A stretch of DNA of 64,000 nucleotides from Leptolyngbya sp. FACHB-261 (GTDB lineage: Bacteria; Cyanobacteriota; Cyanobacteriia; FACHB-261): assembly GCF_014696065.1 (NCBI RefSeq), contig NZ_JACJPL010000031.1, forward strand, positions 558,001 to 622,000. Reading direction: 5' to 3'. Position 1 is the first letter of the stretch; every line of letters begins with the position of its first letter. The notes beneath the pieces were generated by a model, which worked only from the letters and a program-made list of their open reading frames with translations, ran no database searches and had not been told where the DNA came from. The position numbers and the translations under genes were made by a program. Below, one piece after another: positions 42,692 through 53,900 of this stretch.

Positions 42692-43216
42692 ATGCAGCCT
42701 CAAGAACTACTGAAACGATATGCGGCGGGAGAGCGAGATTTTTCTGGCGCCGATTTAAGTGAAGCTTCGCTCAGTGGAGCTTCGTTGTGCAAGGCTTCTT
42801 TCCGCAAAGCTTTGCTGAGTAAAGTCTCTCTGGTCGGCGCTGACTTGAAGTGGGTTGATCTCACTGGAGCTGACCTGAGGGAGGCCTGCCTTATTCAAGC
42901 CAAATTGATTCGGGCTAACCTCAATGAAGCCTTACTCGTGCGAGCTTACCTGCAAGAAGCCTACCTGAGAGAAGCTCACCTCAATGGCGCTAATCTGACC
43001 CAAGCAGATTTACGCAAAGCGAATTTGATGCGGACCAACTTGAAGGGCGCGAATTTGAGCTGGGCGAATCTGCGTCAGGTTAACCTACGCGAGGCAGACC
43101 TCAAGGATGCAGACCTGAGTTGGGCCGATCTGCGTGAGGCAGACCTCAGCCGAGTCAACTTGTCCAGAGTGAAACTGAACGGAGCTACTATGCCAGACGG
43201 CAGTATTCACAGTTAA
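42692..43216 (+). CDS. Pentapeptide-repeat protein
   Basis: A 174-residue protein that is almost entirely A(D/N)LXX-type pentapeptide repeats from about residue 18 to 170. Examples are GADLSEASLSGASL, GADLREACLIQAKLIRANL, GANLTQADLRKANL and GANLSWANLRQVNL. It should fold as a right-handed quadrilateral beta-helix. The N-terminal MQPQELLKRYAAGERDFSGAD is a common cyanobacterial opening. There is no signal peptide. Some family members (MfpA, Qnr, AlbG) mimic DNA and bind gyrase; the gene lies 154 bases after gyrA but beyond its terminator, so a link is only a hypothesis. Confidence 0.9.
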   Translation: MQPQELLKRYAAGERDFSGADLSEASLSGASLCKASFRKALLSKVSLVGADLKWVDLTGADLREACLIQAKLIRANLNEALLVRAYLQEAYLREAHLNGANLTQADLRKANLMRTNLKGANLSWANLRQVNLREADLKDADLSWADLREADLSRVNLSRVKLNGATMPDGSIHS

Positions 43217-43421
43217 GACATAGTTAGCTAAAGCGTTAATTACAGGCTCAATGTGACAGGCCCAACTGTATTTTGGTCTTTGAGCCTTTGCGTAGCCTGG
43301 CAACAGAATCGTTCTAATTCTTTCGCTCAAGCCTGCTTGAAAAACTTTGAAAACTAAGGAGTTGATGATACAAGTTCTTAGAGTTTTCTAGTCTTATCGG
43401 TTCTGGCAATGCCCAATCAGA

Positions 43422-43973
43422 CTAGCCTTTGGTTGGTGAACCGCAATGGATACAAAAGCGATCGCTAGCGGCCACAGACTGCCCACATTGAGAGCAGAAA
43501 CGCCCAGGTGTTTGAGACGGCGTTGAGGACGGTTGCGAGGAACTCATGCGCAGTTCTAAGTCACCCATGCGCATCTCCATTGGGTTCATTTGCATCTCCA
43601 TATTGCCCATTCTCATGGGCTGCATGGGTTGCATGGGTTGTATCTCAACAGCCGATTGGTTAGAGGCCAGTGATGGACTAACTTGAAGTGGCAATATGTC
43701 AGCGTCCAGTAGAGAGGGAGCCGTTGCTAAAGTGCTAATGCCACCAGCTTGGAGATGGACAAATTGTTGCCCTTGGGCCGATTCCAGTCGCAGGATCAGA
43801 CCCCTTGGCACTCGAAACAGAATGGGAGGGCTCAGCCACGCCCCCGTCTCAAGGGTGCAGCGTTGGCTCTGCTGCTGCCCAGGACTGCTACTGCTGAGGC
43901 TGATCAGCGTTTGGGTTCCCTGGTTCTCGACGTAAACCTGCTGACCATTACCGAGGTCACCTGTGTAAGCCAT
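43422..43973 (-). CDS. Zinc-ribbon protein with Met-rich repeats
   Basis: A 183-residue protein with a beta-rich N-terminal half (residues 1-85: VYVENQGTQTLISLSSSSPG and ILFRVPRGLILRLESAQG). A Met-rich low-complexity part at about 115-145 is built of QPM, MRMG and MEMRM units. A C-terminal double zinc knuckle follows: FCSQCGQSVAASDRFCIHCG, four cysteines in a C-x2-C-x11-C-x2-C arrangement. The combination suggests an RNA-, protein- or metal-binding role; I do not know its function. It converges on the pentapeptide-repeat gene. Confidence 0.75.
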   Translation of the reverse strand: MAYTGDLGNGQQVYVENQGTQTLISLSSSSPGQQQSQRCTLETGAWLSPPILFRVPRGLILRLESAQGQQFVHLQAGGISTLATAPSLLDADILPLQVSPSLASNQSAVEIQPMQPMQPMRMGNMEMQMNPMEMRMGDLELRMSSSQPSSTPSQTPGRFCSQCGQSVAASDRFCIHCGSPTKG

Positions 43974-44241
43974 GCCAAATCTGAGCCCAGACTAAAGCCC
44001 TATTCTAGATGAGACTGAGAGGCGTTGATGGACTTTGAGTTGCTGCCAACATTGCTTGTCATCGCCGCTCCTTCAGGCAACGATTTATCCTCCATTGTTG
44101 GTTTTCTTGATGATTGTGATGCCCTCGCCATTTTGAAGCTTGCAAAGCGTACTTTACGGCCTGAGAAATAGCGGTATTATTGGCTACAGCGCGACCGACT
44201 ATTAAATCCTATCCATTGATTAGAAGATTGAGTGAGCAGCA

Positions 44242-45684
44242 GTGAAATTTACTAGCTACAACCCAGGGGATTTCTACGACGAGCTATTTGTTGCTAAAGA
44301 TAAACCTCGGCCAGAAGCTAGCCTCTTGGTTAAGAGAATTCATTCTCTAGCACCTGGAGAACTACTACAACGACAGCAGGCTGCTCAAAAAGCTTTGTTC
44401 AAATTAGGTGCAACTTTTAATGTCTATGGTGACACTCAAGGAACAGAGCGGATTCTGCCTTTTGACATTATTCCCCGCATTGTTTCAGCAGAAGAATGGT
44501 CTCGGATAGAACAAGGACTTAAGCAAAGAGTTCAAGCACTCAATCTTTTTATTGAAGACGTTTATCACGCACAAAAAATTCTAGGTGATGGCGTAATTCC
44601 TCAAGAGCTAATTTACTCTGCTAAAGGTTTCTTGAAGCCCTGCATAGGCTTAAAACCTCCGGGCAACATTTGGTGTCACATTACCGGAACCGATCTCGTC
44701 CGGGACCGAGATGGAGAATGGTACGTCCTAGAGGATAATCTCCGCTGTCCCTCCGGGGTCTCTTACGTTTTAGAAAATCGTCGGGTTATGAAAAGCACCT
44801 TTCCTCAGGTGTTCAAAACCCTGGAGATTCGACCCGTTGAGGACTATCCTAGCCATCTTCTAGAAACACTATTGAATTTAGCGCCTAACAAACCACAGGA
44901 TCCTACGGTTGTAGTTCTCACTCCTGGCATCTACAATTCCGCCTATTTTGAGCACTCTTTCCTGGCTCAGCAAATGGGTGTAGAACTGGTTGAAGGGCGG
45001 GATTTGGTGGTTGCAGATGGTTATTTGCAGATGCGCACAACTAAGGGATTAAAGCGAGTCGATGTAATCTACCGACGCGTCGATGATGATTTTATTGACC
45101 CTCTGGTGTTCAGGTCAGACTCTCTAATTGGTATACCCGGTTTGATGGAGGTTTATCGCTCCGGTCGAGTGGCGATTGCCAACGCTCTAGGCACAGGCGT
45201 TGCTGATGACAAGGTTATTTACGCCTATGTCCCAGCAATGATTCGTTATTACTTGGGAGAAGAACCGATCCTGGCTAACGTGCCCACTTACCTGTGCTGG
45301 GAACCTAAACAACTGGAGCATGTGTTGGGCAACTTAGATAAGCTTGTCGTCAAAGCCGCTAACGAGTCTGGAGGGTATGGCATGTTGGTAGGCCCTCATG
45401 CCTCTGCCCAGCAACGAGAAGAATTTGCAGAGCGGATCAAAGCCAATCCTCGTAACTATATCGCTCAACCCACGCTGTGCTTATCGCGGGTTCCAGCAAT
45501 TTTTGAGGATACGTTTGAGGGGTGTCATGTCGATTTGCGGCCCTATATCCTCTATGGTCAGGATGTCTACGTCAATCCAGGTGGCTTGACCCGAGTGGCA
45601 CTCAAAAGAGGCTCTTTGGTGGTTAATTCCTCACAAGGCGGTGGTAGCAAGGATACCTGGGTACTGGCTCAAGATTCACAATAA
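44242..45684 (+). CDS. Circularly permuted ATP-grasp protein (COG2308-type)
   Basis: A 480-residue enzyme of the CP_ATPgrasp family, probably forming amide or ester bonds between amino acids or peptides using ATP. Motifs: [12 protein letters not shown] at the start, [46 protein letters not shown], the ATP-site [25 protein letters not shown] and [25 protein letters not shown] (in parts), and [18 protein letters not shown]. The start is GTG at 44242. It is the first gene of a trio with alpha-E and transglutaminase genes, and the region looks more A/T-rich than neighbours. The substrate is not known. Confidence 0.9.
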   Translation: MKFTSYNPGDFYDELFVAKDKPRPEASLLVKRIHSLAPGELLQRQQAAQKALFKLGATFNVYGDTQGTERILPFDIIPRIVSAEEWSRIEQGLKQRVQALNLFIEDVYHAQKILGDGVIPQELIYSAKGFLKPCIGLKPPGNIWCHITGTDLVRDRDGEWYVLEDNLRCPSGVSYVLENRRVMKSTFPQVFKTLEIRPVEDYPSHLLETLLNLAPNKPQDPTVVVLTPGIYNSAYFEHSFLAQQMGVELVEGRDLVVADGYLQMRTTKGLKRVDVIYRRVDDDFIDPLVFRSDSLIGIPGLMEVYRSGRVAIANALGTGVADDKVIYAYVPAMIRYYLGEEPILANVPTYLCWEPKQLEHVLGNLDKLVVKAANESGGYGMLVGPHASAQQREEFAERIKANPRNYIAQPTLCLSRVPAIFEDTFEGCHVDLRPYILYGQDVYVNPGGLTRVALKRGSLVVNSSQGGGSKDTWVLAQDSQ

Positions 45685-45757
45685 TGGTGCCTGGTTCTCG
45701 CTTGATCAATATGTCTCTTGGTTTGCTTTCTTCATCGAGTAAAGGTTTAAAGTTCAA

Positions 45758-46711
45758 ATGCTGAGCCGCGTTGCCGATTCCATCTATTGGCTCAATCGTT
45801 ATATTGAACGGGCTGAAAATGTAGCGCGTTTTATCGATGTCAACCTTAATTTAATTCTGGATTTACCAACGGGAATTGCTCAGCAATGGAAGCCTCTGAT
45901 TCTCACGAGTGGTGACCTACCGCTATTTGAGAAGCGCTATGGCGAGGCTACAGCAGAGAATGTCATTCATTTTCTCACCTTTGACCGAGAATACCCGAAC
46001 TCTATCTTGTCCTGTCTCTGCTCCGCTCGCGAAAATGCCCGTTCAGTTCGCGAAATCATCTCTTCAGAAATGTGGGAACAGGTGAATAGCTTTTACCTGA
46101 TGGTAAAGGACGCATGCCCCGATCAATCTCTGTCAGGGCTACACGAATTTTTTGCTGAGGTGAGGTTAGCCAGTCATCTATTTGCTGGCATCATGGACGC
46201 TACGATGGCTCGTAATGAAGGCTGGAATTTTGGGCAAATCGGTAGGGTTTTAGAACGAGCTGATAAGACCTCACGAATCTTGGACGTCAAATATTTTATT
46301 CTGCTGCCTTCAGCTAGAGATGTAGGAACGCTATTGGACGAACTGGAATGGATCGCTTTACTCAAGTCGGCGAGCGCCTACGAAATGTATCGCAAGCGGG
46401 GTCAGCACCGAATTAAGCCTACAGGCATTGCAGAATTCTTAATCTTAGATCGAGAATTTCCTCGCTCCATTCAATTTTGTCTACTAGAGGCGGAGCGTTC
46501 AGTTCACCAGATCACAGGAACTCCCACAGGTACTTGGCGAAATCCAGTTGAACGAGCGCTAGGACGCTTACGCTCCGAACTTGATTATTCGACGATTGAG
46601 GAAATTATTCAAACTGGCTTACACGAGTTTCTAGATCAGTTGCAACGGCGAATGAATGGCATTGGTGAAAAGATGTTTGAAACCTTCTTTGCGCTTGAAC
46701 CTCTTCCCTAA
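45758..46711 (+). CDS. Alpha-E domain protein (COG2307, DUF403)
   Basis: A 317-residue helical protein of the alpha-E superfamily. The start MLSRVADSIYWLNRYIERAENVARFIDVN is diagnostic. Further on are CLCSARENARSVREIISSEMWEQVN, GRVLERADKTSRILDVKYF, and FLILDREFPRSIQFCLLEAERSV. These helix pairs with E and R residues are the family core. It always keeps company with the ATP-grasp gene, which starts 74 bases upstream of it here. The activity is unknown; it may act with the ATP-grasp and transglutaminase proteins on a peptide substrate. Confidence 0.93.
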   Translation: MLSRVADSIYWLNRYIERAENVARFIDVNLNLILDLPTGIAQQWKPLILTSGDLPLFEKRYGEATAENVIHFLTFDREYPNSILSCLCSARENARSVREIISSEMWEQVNSFYLMVKDACPDQSLSGLHEFFAEVRLASHLFAGIMDATMARNEGWNFGQIGRVLERADKTSRILDVKYFILLPSARDVGTLLDELEWIALLKSASAYEMYRKRGQHRIKPTGIAEFLILDREFPRSIQFCLLEAERSVHQITGTPTGTWRNPVERALGRLRSELDYSTIEEIIQTGLHEFLDQLQRRMNGIGEKMFETFFALEPLP

Positions 46712-46784
46712 ATTACTTTCCTAAATCTCTTCCCTAAACGACCTCTCTAAACTAATAACAGGGAGCTGCTGTTCTTGCTGGCTT

Positions 46785-47636
46785 ATGCGTTATCAGATTG
46801 CCCACACGACAACTTATCAGTATGATCAATCGGTTAACTTAGAACCTCATATTCTGCGGTTGCGGCCCCGTTGTGATGGCGCTCAAAAACTGCATGATTT
46901 TGCTTTAGAGATTGTGCCCAAACCAGAGGGAACTGCCCAGATTTTGGATCTGGAGAACAACGCAGTTATTCAGCTCTGGTTTGGACAGCCAACTGATTCC
47001 TTAAGCCTTAAGGTTGTCTCAGACGTAGAAACGCTGTGCACCAATCCCTTTAACTACCTCCTAGAACCCTGGGCCACCCAATTACCAATTGTTTATCCAG
47101 CCCCCATGCTCGCCCATCTCCAGCTCTATCTAGGCGGGCAGTTCCCCTACGGTCTAGATCCAGTTGCTGTTCAGTTGGCCCAAAGCCTTTATCAATCAAC
47201 CGCCGGTAGTACAGTCGCTTTTCTCAACCAACTCAATCAACAGATTCATCAGACCTGTCAGCAACAATTCCGCGAGACTGGCGAACCTTTACCAGCTGCG
47301 GTCACCTGGAACCAACGCTCAGGTTCCTGTCGTGACCTGGCCGTCCTGTTCATGGAGGTCTGCCGTAGCATGGGCTTGGCGGCTCGCTTTGTCAGTGGTT
47401 ATCAGAAAACTGAGCCAGACCTGCCAAAATATCACCTCCACGCTTGGGTAGAAGTTTATTTGCCGGGTGCTGGCTGGCGTGGCTATGACCCAAGCCAGGG
47501 CCTAGCTGTTGCTGACCGCCACATACCACTGGCCACCAGTGCTCAACCGCGCAATGCTGCCCCTGTGACTGGCTTGGTACGAGCTAGTCGGGCTCAAGCT
47601 GTAATGCAATACCAGCTCTCGATTCAGACTCTTTAG
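46785..47636 (+). CDS. Transglutaminase-like cysteine protease family protein
   Basis: A 283-residue protein with an N-terminal beta domain (MRYQIAHTTTYQYDQSVNLEP) and a transglutaminase-like core. The triad is visible: Cys in SGSCRDLAVLFMEVCRSMGLAARFVSGY near residue 185, His in YHLHAWVEVYLPGAGW near 222, and Asp in YDPSQG near 240. It is the third member of the ATP-grasp/alpha-E/transglutaminase trio. Such enzymes hydrolyse or form isopeptide bonds; here it could cleave or cross-link the product of the ATP-grasp enzyme. It begins with ATG 73 bases after the alpha-E gene. Confidence 0.92.
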   Translation: MRYQIAHTTTYQYDQSVNLEPHILRLRPRCDGAQKLHDFALEIVPKPEGTAQILDLENNAVIQLWFGQPTDSLSLKVVSDVETLCTNPFNYLLEPWATQLPIVYPAPMLAHLQLYLGGQFPYGLDPVAVQLAQSLYQSTAGSTVAFLNQLNQQIHQTCQQQFRETGEPLPAAVTWNQRSGSCRDLAVLFMEVCRSMGLAARFVSGYQKTEPDLPKYHLHAWVEVYLPGAGWRGYDPSQGLAVADRHIPLATSAQPRNAAPVTGLVRASRAQAVMQYQLSIQTL

Positions 47637-47671
47637 TTCTGCCTCTGTAGCTAGAGCTTGAGCCTTCGACT

Positions 47672-47803
47672 TCAGAGCCCTCGACGCTTGTGCTGTTGTA
47701 ATTCACGGCGATTACGCCGAAACAGCCAGAAGTTGAAGGCAATTAGCAAGATGAACAGCAGCATCGTGCTGCCCGCCGAGAGGGTTGTGAACACGTCAAA
47801 CAT
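47672..47803 (-). CDS. Possible 43-residue single-span membrane protein
   Basis: The reverse strand reads MFDVFTTLSAGSTMLLFILL, then IAFNFWLFRRNRRELQQHKR and RGL. The product is one membrane helix (about residues 12-30) with a strongly basic tail, a plausible inside-positive topology. It lies 104 bases after the stop codon of the giant gene on the same strand, beyond a hairpin. It has no clear ribosome-binding site and I know no homologue. Confidence 0.4.
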   Translation of the reverse strand: MFDVFTTLSAGSTMLLFILLIAFNFWLFRRNRRELQQHKRRGL

Positions 47804-47851
47804 ATTAGTTTTGTGTATTAGTTTTGAGGTGATGAACTCAGAGCTTTGCAC

Positions 47852-47876
47852 GTCAGGCCCTTTAGTTGGGCCTGAC
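47852..47876 (-). terminator. Perfect hairpin after the giant gene
   Basis: GTCAGGCCC and GGGCCTGAC pair over nine bases around a seven-base loop. It lies 32 bases downstream of the giant gene's stop codon on the reverse strand. No T run follows, so termination would be weak. Adjacent sequence has a near-15-base repeat, CCTGACTTAGTTGGA. Confidence 0.55.
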
Positions 47877-47907
47877 TTAGTTGGACCTGACTTAGTTAGA
47901 ACCTAGG

Positions 47908-50900
47908 TTAGTTGGGCTTAGGTAGAGGATTGATGACCAGTGGTTCTTCTAGGTTTTGGGAGAGGGTCTGCTTCACAGCCTGTAGATAGGAGCGAAGGCG
48001 TTCGAACTGCAGCAGATTGGGCCGATAGCGACCATCACTCATCGGGTCAAATAGCGCTGCTTCTGGCATCGCTGGCTGCGCTGCTAACCAGAGCCGGTCT
48101 TCATCCTGCCAGGCAAACAGTTCAGCAGGCAATTGTCCCTCCAAAATCGCAATTACCCGCTGCCGGCAGACCCGTGTATTGATGCCGCGTCGCTCCAATT
48201 GTTGCAACAAGGCCTCAACTGTGACAGGAGCCGCTAAAGTTGCTGCATTTTCGGCAGTTGATGGCGGAAATGCCTTCAATAATTCCAGTAACAGAAAATA
48301 ATCGCCGTACTGGAGCCGAACTTGGTCGACAACATGGGGATAGAGCGGTAGCAACGCTAACCCCTGCGCTAAGCGCCCCCCCTGAAGTTCCTTAGCCACT
48401 TCATCAGGCTCGATTAGATGGGCCGCGGGCAGCTTCTGACGTAACCAAAGGGAAATTGCTCCCAGTGCTGCAGTGCCACCGGTACAAAGGGCTAATTTCA
48501 CCTCTGCCACTGAAAGCCCTGCAACGCTCAGTAAGTCGTTTAGCTCTCGATTCAAACGTTGAACAAAGGGCAAGAGGACTTGGCTATCCAATTCACGCCG
48601 TACGACCAAAATCGGTTGTCCAGCTAATTGAGCACTGAAGCGGTCCTGCTGAGTGAGTGCAAGTTTCAACTGCTGTGCCAGAGCTTGCAACTCCTGACCC
48701 AGAGTGGAACTTTCTAACCGCTGACGCAACCGGCAACGCGCCGCTGGATCTGGATCGCCAGGCAAGGGTAGGTCCAAATCCTCTAGGCTGAAAGTCTCAG
48801 CAGAGCTTGACATGAACTGCTGGAGCCTAGGGTAGAGCAACTGGCAAACAATGTCTTGCTCAATGCCTTCGCCAGCGTAGCGTAAGCTATGGCAGATAAA
48901 GTCACTGTGGTTCAGGCTTTGAGAGTCATCCGGCAGGTTGACCAAGGTAAATTCTGTGGACTCAGCGCCAATATCTAACAGCAACGCTGGTCCTATCCAG
49001 GGAGATTTGAGCGGTACTGCAGCTGTGCCTATGCTGCTTGGAGCAGCGGCTGAGGATTGTGCTGCTAGCAAGGACAGAATGCCAGCAATCGGATCCTCAA
49101 CCAGGAGCACCTGCTCAGGCCCCTGGACCCAACCCAGGTTGAGAACGGCTTCCCGCAAATTCAGGTAGTAAGTCTCTGACCAGCCTGTCGGTACGCCCAA
49201 GCTTACCCCTGCTAGATTTTGCCAGATGCGGCTCAAGGTCTCTGAGTTCAGCCCCTCGGCTTGAGCCTGCTGCGAACCCTGGGCCAAGATCTGTTGCAGA
49301 GCAGCTTGCAACCAGCGCAGTGGCAAGCGTTGCCGATCAGACCACTGAATTAGAGGTTGCCATTGCTCTGCTTCTCGGTAGGAGAGCCCTGTTTTCAGCA
49401 GCGCCTTGAAGCTATGCAGCAACAGACCCTTGGCAGCGTAGCCTTCCCTTTGAATCACTGCCCAAGCGTCAGGGCCAACTAGCACTTCTGCCTCAAGAGG
49501 CTCTTGGATGCCTGAGCTGAGCAGGTCAGAGTGCAGGTAAGCCAGACAGGGAAACTCAAAGAGAGTTTCGGGGCGGCCAGCCCCATAAGACCAGCTCAAA
49601 GGATAGAGTTTGCCGCTATTTGCCTCAAGCAGTGTGGCCGAGAGAGAACGGCTGCCAAAATCAAGGCCCAGGAACCAGCGGCTCTCGCTGTCCAGATTCA
49701 CTGAAGAAGCACGAGGCGGATTTAAGGTCGCAATCGAGGCCCAGTCTGATTGTGATTCTGTCTCTGAACCAGGATATGAAGCCGGTGTGCTGTTAACTGG
49801 TGGGCTGTTGACGATTGATGTCTCTAGCCAACCAGTTCCTATGGGCTCATTGGGGGCACGATAGCCCGAAACTCCTGTGCCACTCATTGGATCAGGGGGC
49901 AAGGCCGGTTTGGGCTGGGCAGTAGTCAGCCCGGGGACGACCGTGTCTTCTCCAAAGTCTTCGTCAATTTCTCCGTCCGGAGAGGTCAACCAATCCGAAC
50001 CGTCCTCAGTTTCGTCCGACTCATCGCCGCCTTCCTCGGTCCCCAGCATGGTAATCCAGCTGGCGCTGTCATCATCGTCGGCATCAAAAGTCCAGTCGGA
50101 CTCCAACTCTGGTAGTTCCAGGATCGTATTGTCTAAAGCAGAGGCACCACCATCGACTTCTAATGGGGTGAGTTCATCGCCATCGTCCTCATCCTCGCTA
50201 GACCAATCAGAGTCTAGTTCGGGCAGTTCTAGTAGGGTTTCTTCTAAGGCAAACGAGTCACTATCCAAATCCATCTCAGGGAAATCGCCGTCTAATTCGT
50301 CGGTTTCCAATAACTCGGAGCCCAAGATAGCCTCTACATCCAGGTCCGGTAGGTCAGCCTCTTCTGCAAAACCGAACTCCGTCAAATCTGCTAGCTCTGC
50401 TTGACCGGGTAAGGCTTCCAGTTCGGTCAGATCGTCATCCAGATCCAGCTCGTATCTTGTCTCCAAGTCGAGATCTTCAAATCCCATTTCCTCAAATGAA
50501 TCATCTGTGAGTCCTTCCAGCCCAGTCACAGGCCGAGAGAGAACCGTGATGTTAATTTCATCAATCTGCTCAGGGGCTGGAGCAGGGGTTGGATCCGCTA
50601 CCGGTTCGGCTGCTGCTGGCTCAGGGGTGGGTGCCTCAGAGGTCTGGCCCGTTGGCAGTTCAGCACTTGTCAGCGTCTCTGAAGCTTGAAGAGGACTAGC
50701 AGCCGGCTCGGTAGGGGCAACGCTCACTACAGGGGCGATCTCTGATAGCAGCTGCTCTAGGGTGCCCAGGTCTAGATCGTTGAGGTCGGCAGTTGCGGTG
50801 AGGGGGTCAAGGTCAGGTTGCGTAGTCTGCGCAGGCGAGGGGACGGGCTCAGCGTCAATTTGAGCCGAACCAGTTTGATCTGGTCGAGTTTGATCTGGGC

Positions 50901-53900
50901 CAACTTGAACCGGGCTAGCTTGACCAGTCCTGATGGGATCAGCTTCTAGCTGCTCGGCCTCGATTGGCTCTGGAATAATTAACTCAGTCTCGGTTGGTAA
51001 TGGCAGAGCTGGAACCTCAGCCAGATCCCCTAAACCTCCAAAATCGGCTAACAGGTCATCGTCGTCCGACAGATCTGAGAGACCAAAGCTGTCGAAGCCT
51101 GATTCATCAAACTCCTCGCTGTCGTCTGCCTCGTCCCCTACCGCTTCTAGAAGGGTTTGTGCTTCTAGGGCTAGGGGATCGTCACTCCACGCAGCCAGTT
51201 CCTCAAATTCTTCAAGCTCGGGGGTTAAGTCTGCCTCTGTCGAAATCGGGGCGGCTACGGTGGGCAGCGATTCCTCAACAACTTCAATAGGAGCAGCCAA
51301 ATCAGTCGTTGCTTCTAAGTCAGCCTCAGCTGCATCAGCAAAATTGGTGAGCTGCTCGTCTACTAAAGCTTCTGGCCTATCTGGCGTATCTAAGATTGGA
51401 TCGCCAAAGTCCAAATCGTCCAGAGCTAGACTGCTATTGACTAAAACCTCAGGAGTAGACTCTGGCGCTGTCTCTAGTGTTGTTTCTGGCGTTTCTAGCG
51501 TTGTCTCTGCCGCAGTCTGAGGTGGGGTCTGGCGCGCGTTTAGGCTTAATAAATCATCACCCAGGACTGCCAGTAGTTCTGCATCGGGCCAATCTTCAGG
51601 CTCAGCTATTGCTGGAGCCTCAGGTGCCACAGCGGATGCTTCCGACTGAGGGACGGCACCCTCTAAGTTGACCAAATCTATTGCGGTTGGCGTTTGAGGA
51701 GCCGGATCGGACAGGTTTTGAAAGAGGTCTGCCTCTTCGCCTGGTTCAGCGCTCAGTTCAGCCTCTAGCTCCGCCGGAGCAAATTCAACCGGGGCCAATT
51801 CAAGTAGAGGCAGCTCAACTGGAGCCAGTTCAACTGGAGTCGGTTCGCTAGCCTCTGGCTCATCCCAGAAGCTTTCCAAGGTAATTTCAGTAGGGGTTAC
51901 ACCTTCCTCGCCCTGGTCGGGGCTAGTAACCGGGGCTGGAATCGGTTCAGGCGTAAGTTCAGGCCCTGGCTCTGTGTCCAAGAAATTGTCGGCTGTGAGC
52001 GCTGGAGCTTCAGCAGACACTGCTTCTGCACGAGCAGCCTCAACCGTTGGCGCTAAAAAGTTTTCGAGCAGCAGGTCTTCATCAAGAGCGCTGTCACTTG
52101 CTTCTGCTAATGCGGGTTCTGGCTCTGATTCCAGCGACTCCGTCCCTGACTCCGCTACTGACAAATTCTCAGGTTCTGGGCTTGCTGCTTCTGGCTCAGG
52201 CTCTGCTCCACTAGTAATTTCAGGAATGGTTGGGGTCGGCAAAATTGTTAGGTCAGGGAGCAGTCCTTCACTGGCTTCCTCTTCAAACAAGCTGTCTATG
52301 GTGACGTCTGAGAATCCTGCCGAGCTGGTTTCAGGAGGGCTGGTTTCCAGACGGCTCAAATCCTGGCTCAGCTCCTCACGCAGCTGGTCATCCACCCAGG
52401 CATCGCCATCCTCAGTGAAGAAGTTATCTAGCCGTAGAACTTCGTCGCCTGTAGCTTGAGAGAGATCGCCGCTGAGGTCCTCGGCAAAATCAGATAGGGT
52501 TAGGCTGTCGTCCAGCTCCGCTCCTAGTTCTAGGGTTGAGGTAGGCTCCGGGCTGAGTTCTAAACTTGGCTCAGGTGACGGTGTTGCTTGGGCCTCAGCC
52601 TCAAGAGCTTCTGTTGGTAGTTGTAGCGCTTCAGGCTCGGTTGCCGGTTGTGGCTCTGGAGGAGCACTCAAAAGCTCACTCAAGTCAGCCAATGTCTCCA
52701 CGGGTCCGAGCTTATCTACCGCAGCCCACATTAGATCTGGGACTTGTTGTTCTGACTCAGCTAGTACCGGCTCAGGCTGGGGTTCTACGAGTTCTATTGA
52801 GAGTGGGATAACTGAACCAGGACTTGACAACGCCTCTGACAGAGGCCCCGATGGCTGCTCACTTGGGAAGTCATTCAGGCTGGCTAGTTGTTCTGGGCCG
52901 CCTACATCGACTGGAGTCTCTATCGAGCTGGCTTCAGGCTCAGCTGCGATATCACCGAAAAGATCTGACCCTAACAGCTCCAGTTCAAGATCTGATTCTG
53001 AGGCAGGTAAAGGAACCGCTGTGCGCTCCAGTTCCAGCGTGTCTTCAGCTTCAGCAGGTAGACTCTCCGGCGCTTCATTTTCGTCACTAGGCGAAGCAGG
53101 CTCGAAGAATAGCAGATCTGATCCCTCTAGCGCATTAACAGCCTGGGGTTCTGCTTCTGGGCTGGGCGTTTCTGTGGCTTGATTCGCTTCAGGCTCTAGT
53201 ACAGGCTCTTGGTAGAGGTCATTAAGGGTTAAGTACAGGTCACTGAGTCCCAAATCCTCAAAGGCTTCTTCCGCAAAGCTAAGGGATGTGGGGGCTTCAG
53301 CAGAAACCGAGGCATCAAGAGGGGCTTGAGGAGAAACTTGAGCAGGCTCCTCTGTAACTCCGGTAGCCGTTGCTTCAGGGAGGATAGTCTCAGGGGCAAT
53401 AGTCTCAAGAGCGGCAATCTCCTCAGGGGCAATAGCCGCTTCCAGGGGAATGATCTCCTCGGGAGCAGTAATTGCTTCTACGTCGGTTGCTACGTCAGTT
53501 GCTTCGCCGGTTTCTGCATCAGTGGCTGGGATATCTGGGGTTTCTATCAGACTCTCAGCAAGCTCTGGGATCGGTTGGTCAGCCTCCTCAGAAGCTAGAG
53601 GCTCTGAGAGAATATCGAGCAGAGGTTGATCGAATTCAGCTAGGTCCTGCTCAAGCTCAAGGGGCAGGAAATCAACCGAGCTAGTGCCTGTATGCTCAAG
53701 ATCTAAGCGGCTGAGTTCATCTGCAAGCTCATCTGCCCAAGCTGCCGGGGGAGCCACTTCAGAGGACGCCTCAGCTGGAATAGGATCTGGCGTTGGAGCA
53801 GACTCTGGGCTGAGAAGTTCAGGAGGCGTGTCATCAATAGGACCTGCCACAGCCTCAGGGCTTGTGATTGCCTCAGGAGCAGCTGCAACCTCAGGAGTAT

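Noticed and set aside
42692-43216. Pentapeptide repeats as a CRISPR-like or DNA repeat array
   Set aside because: The periodicity is a protein-level 15-base pattern with diverged codons and no spacers.
49877-53090. Several long forward open frames opposite the giant gene (for example 49877-50404, 50933-51520, 51974-52459)
   Set aside because: They are Ser-rich mirror images of the acidic Glu/Ser/Pro-rich reverse-strand coding sequence. Codon bias of the real gene removes stops on the other strand. They have no recognisable domain or ribosome-binding site.
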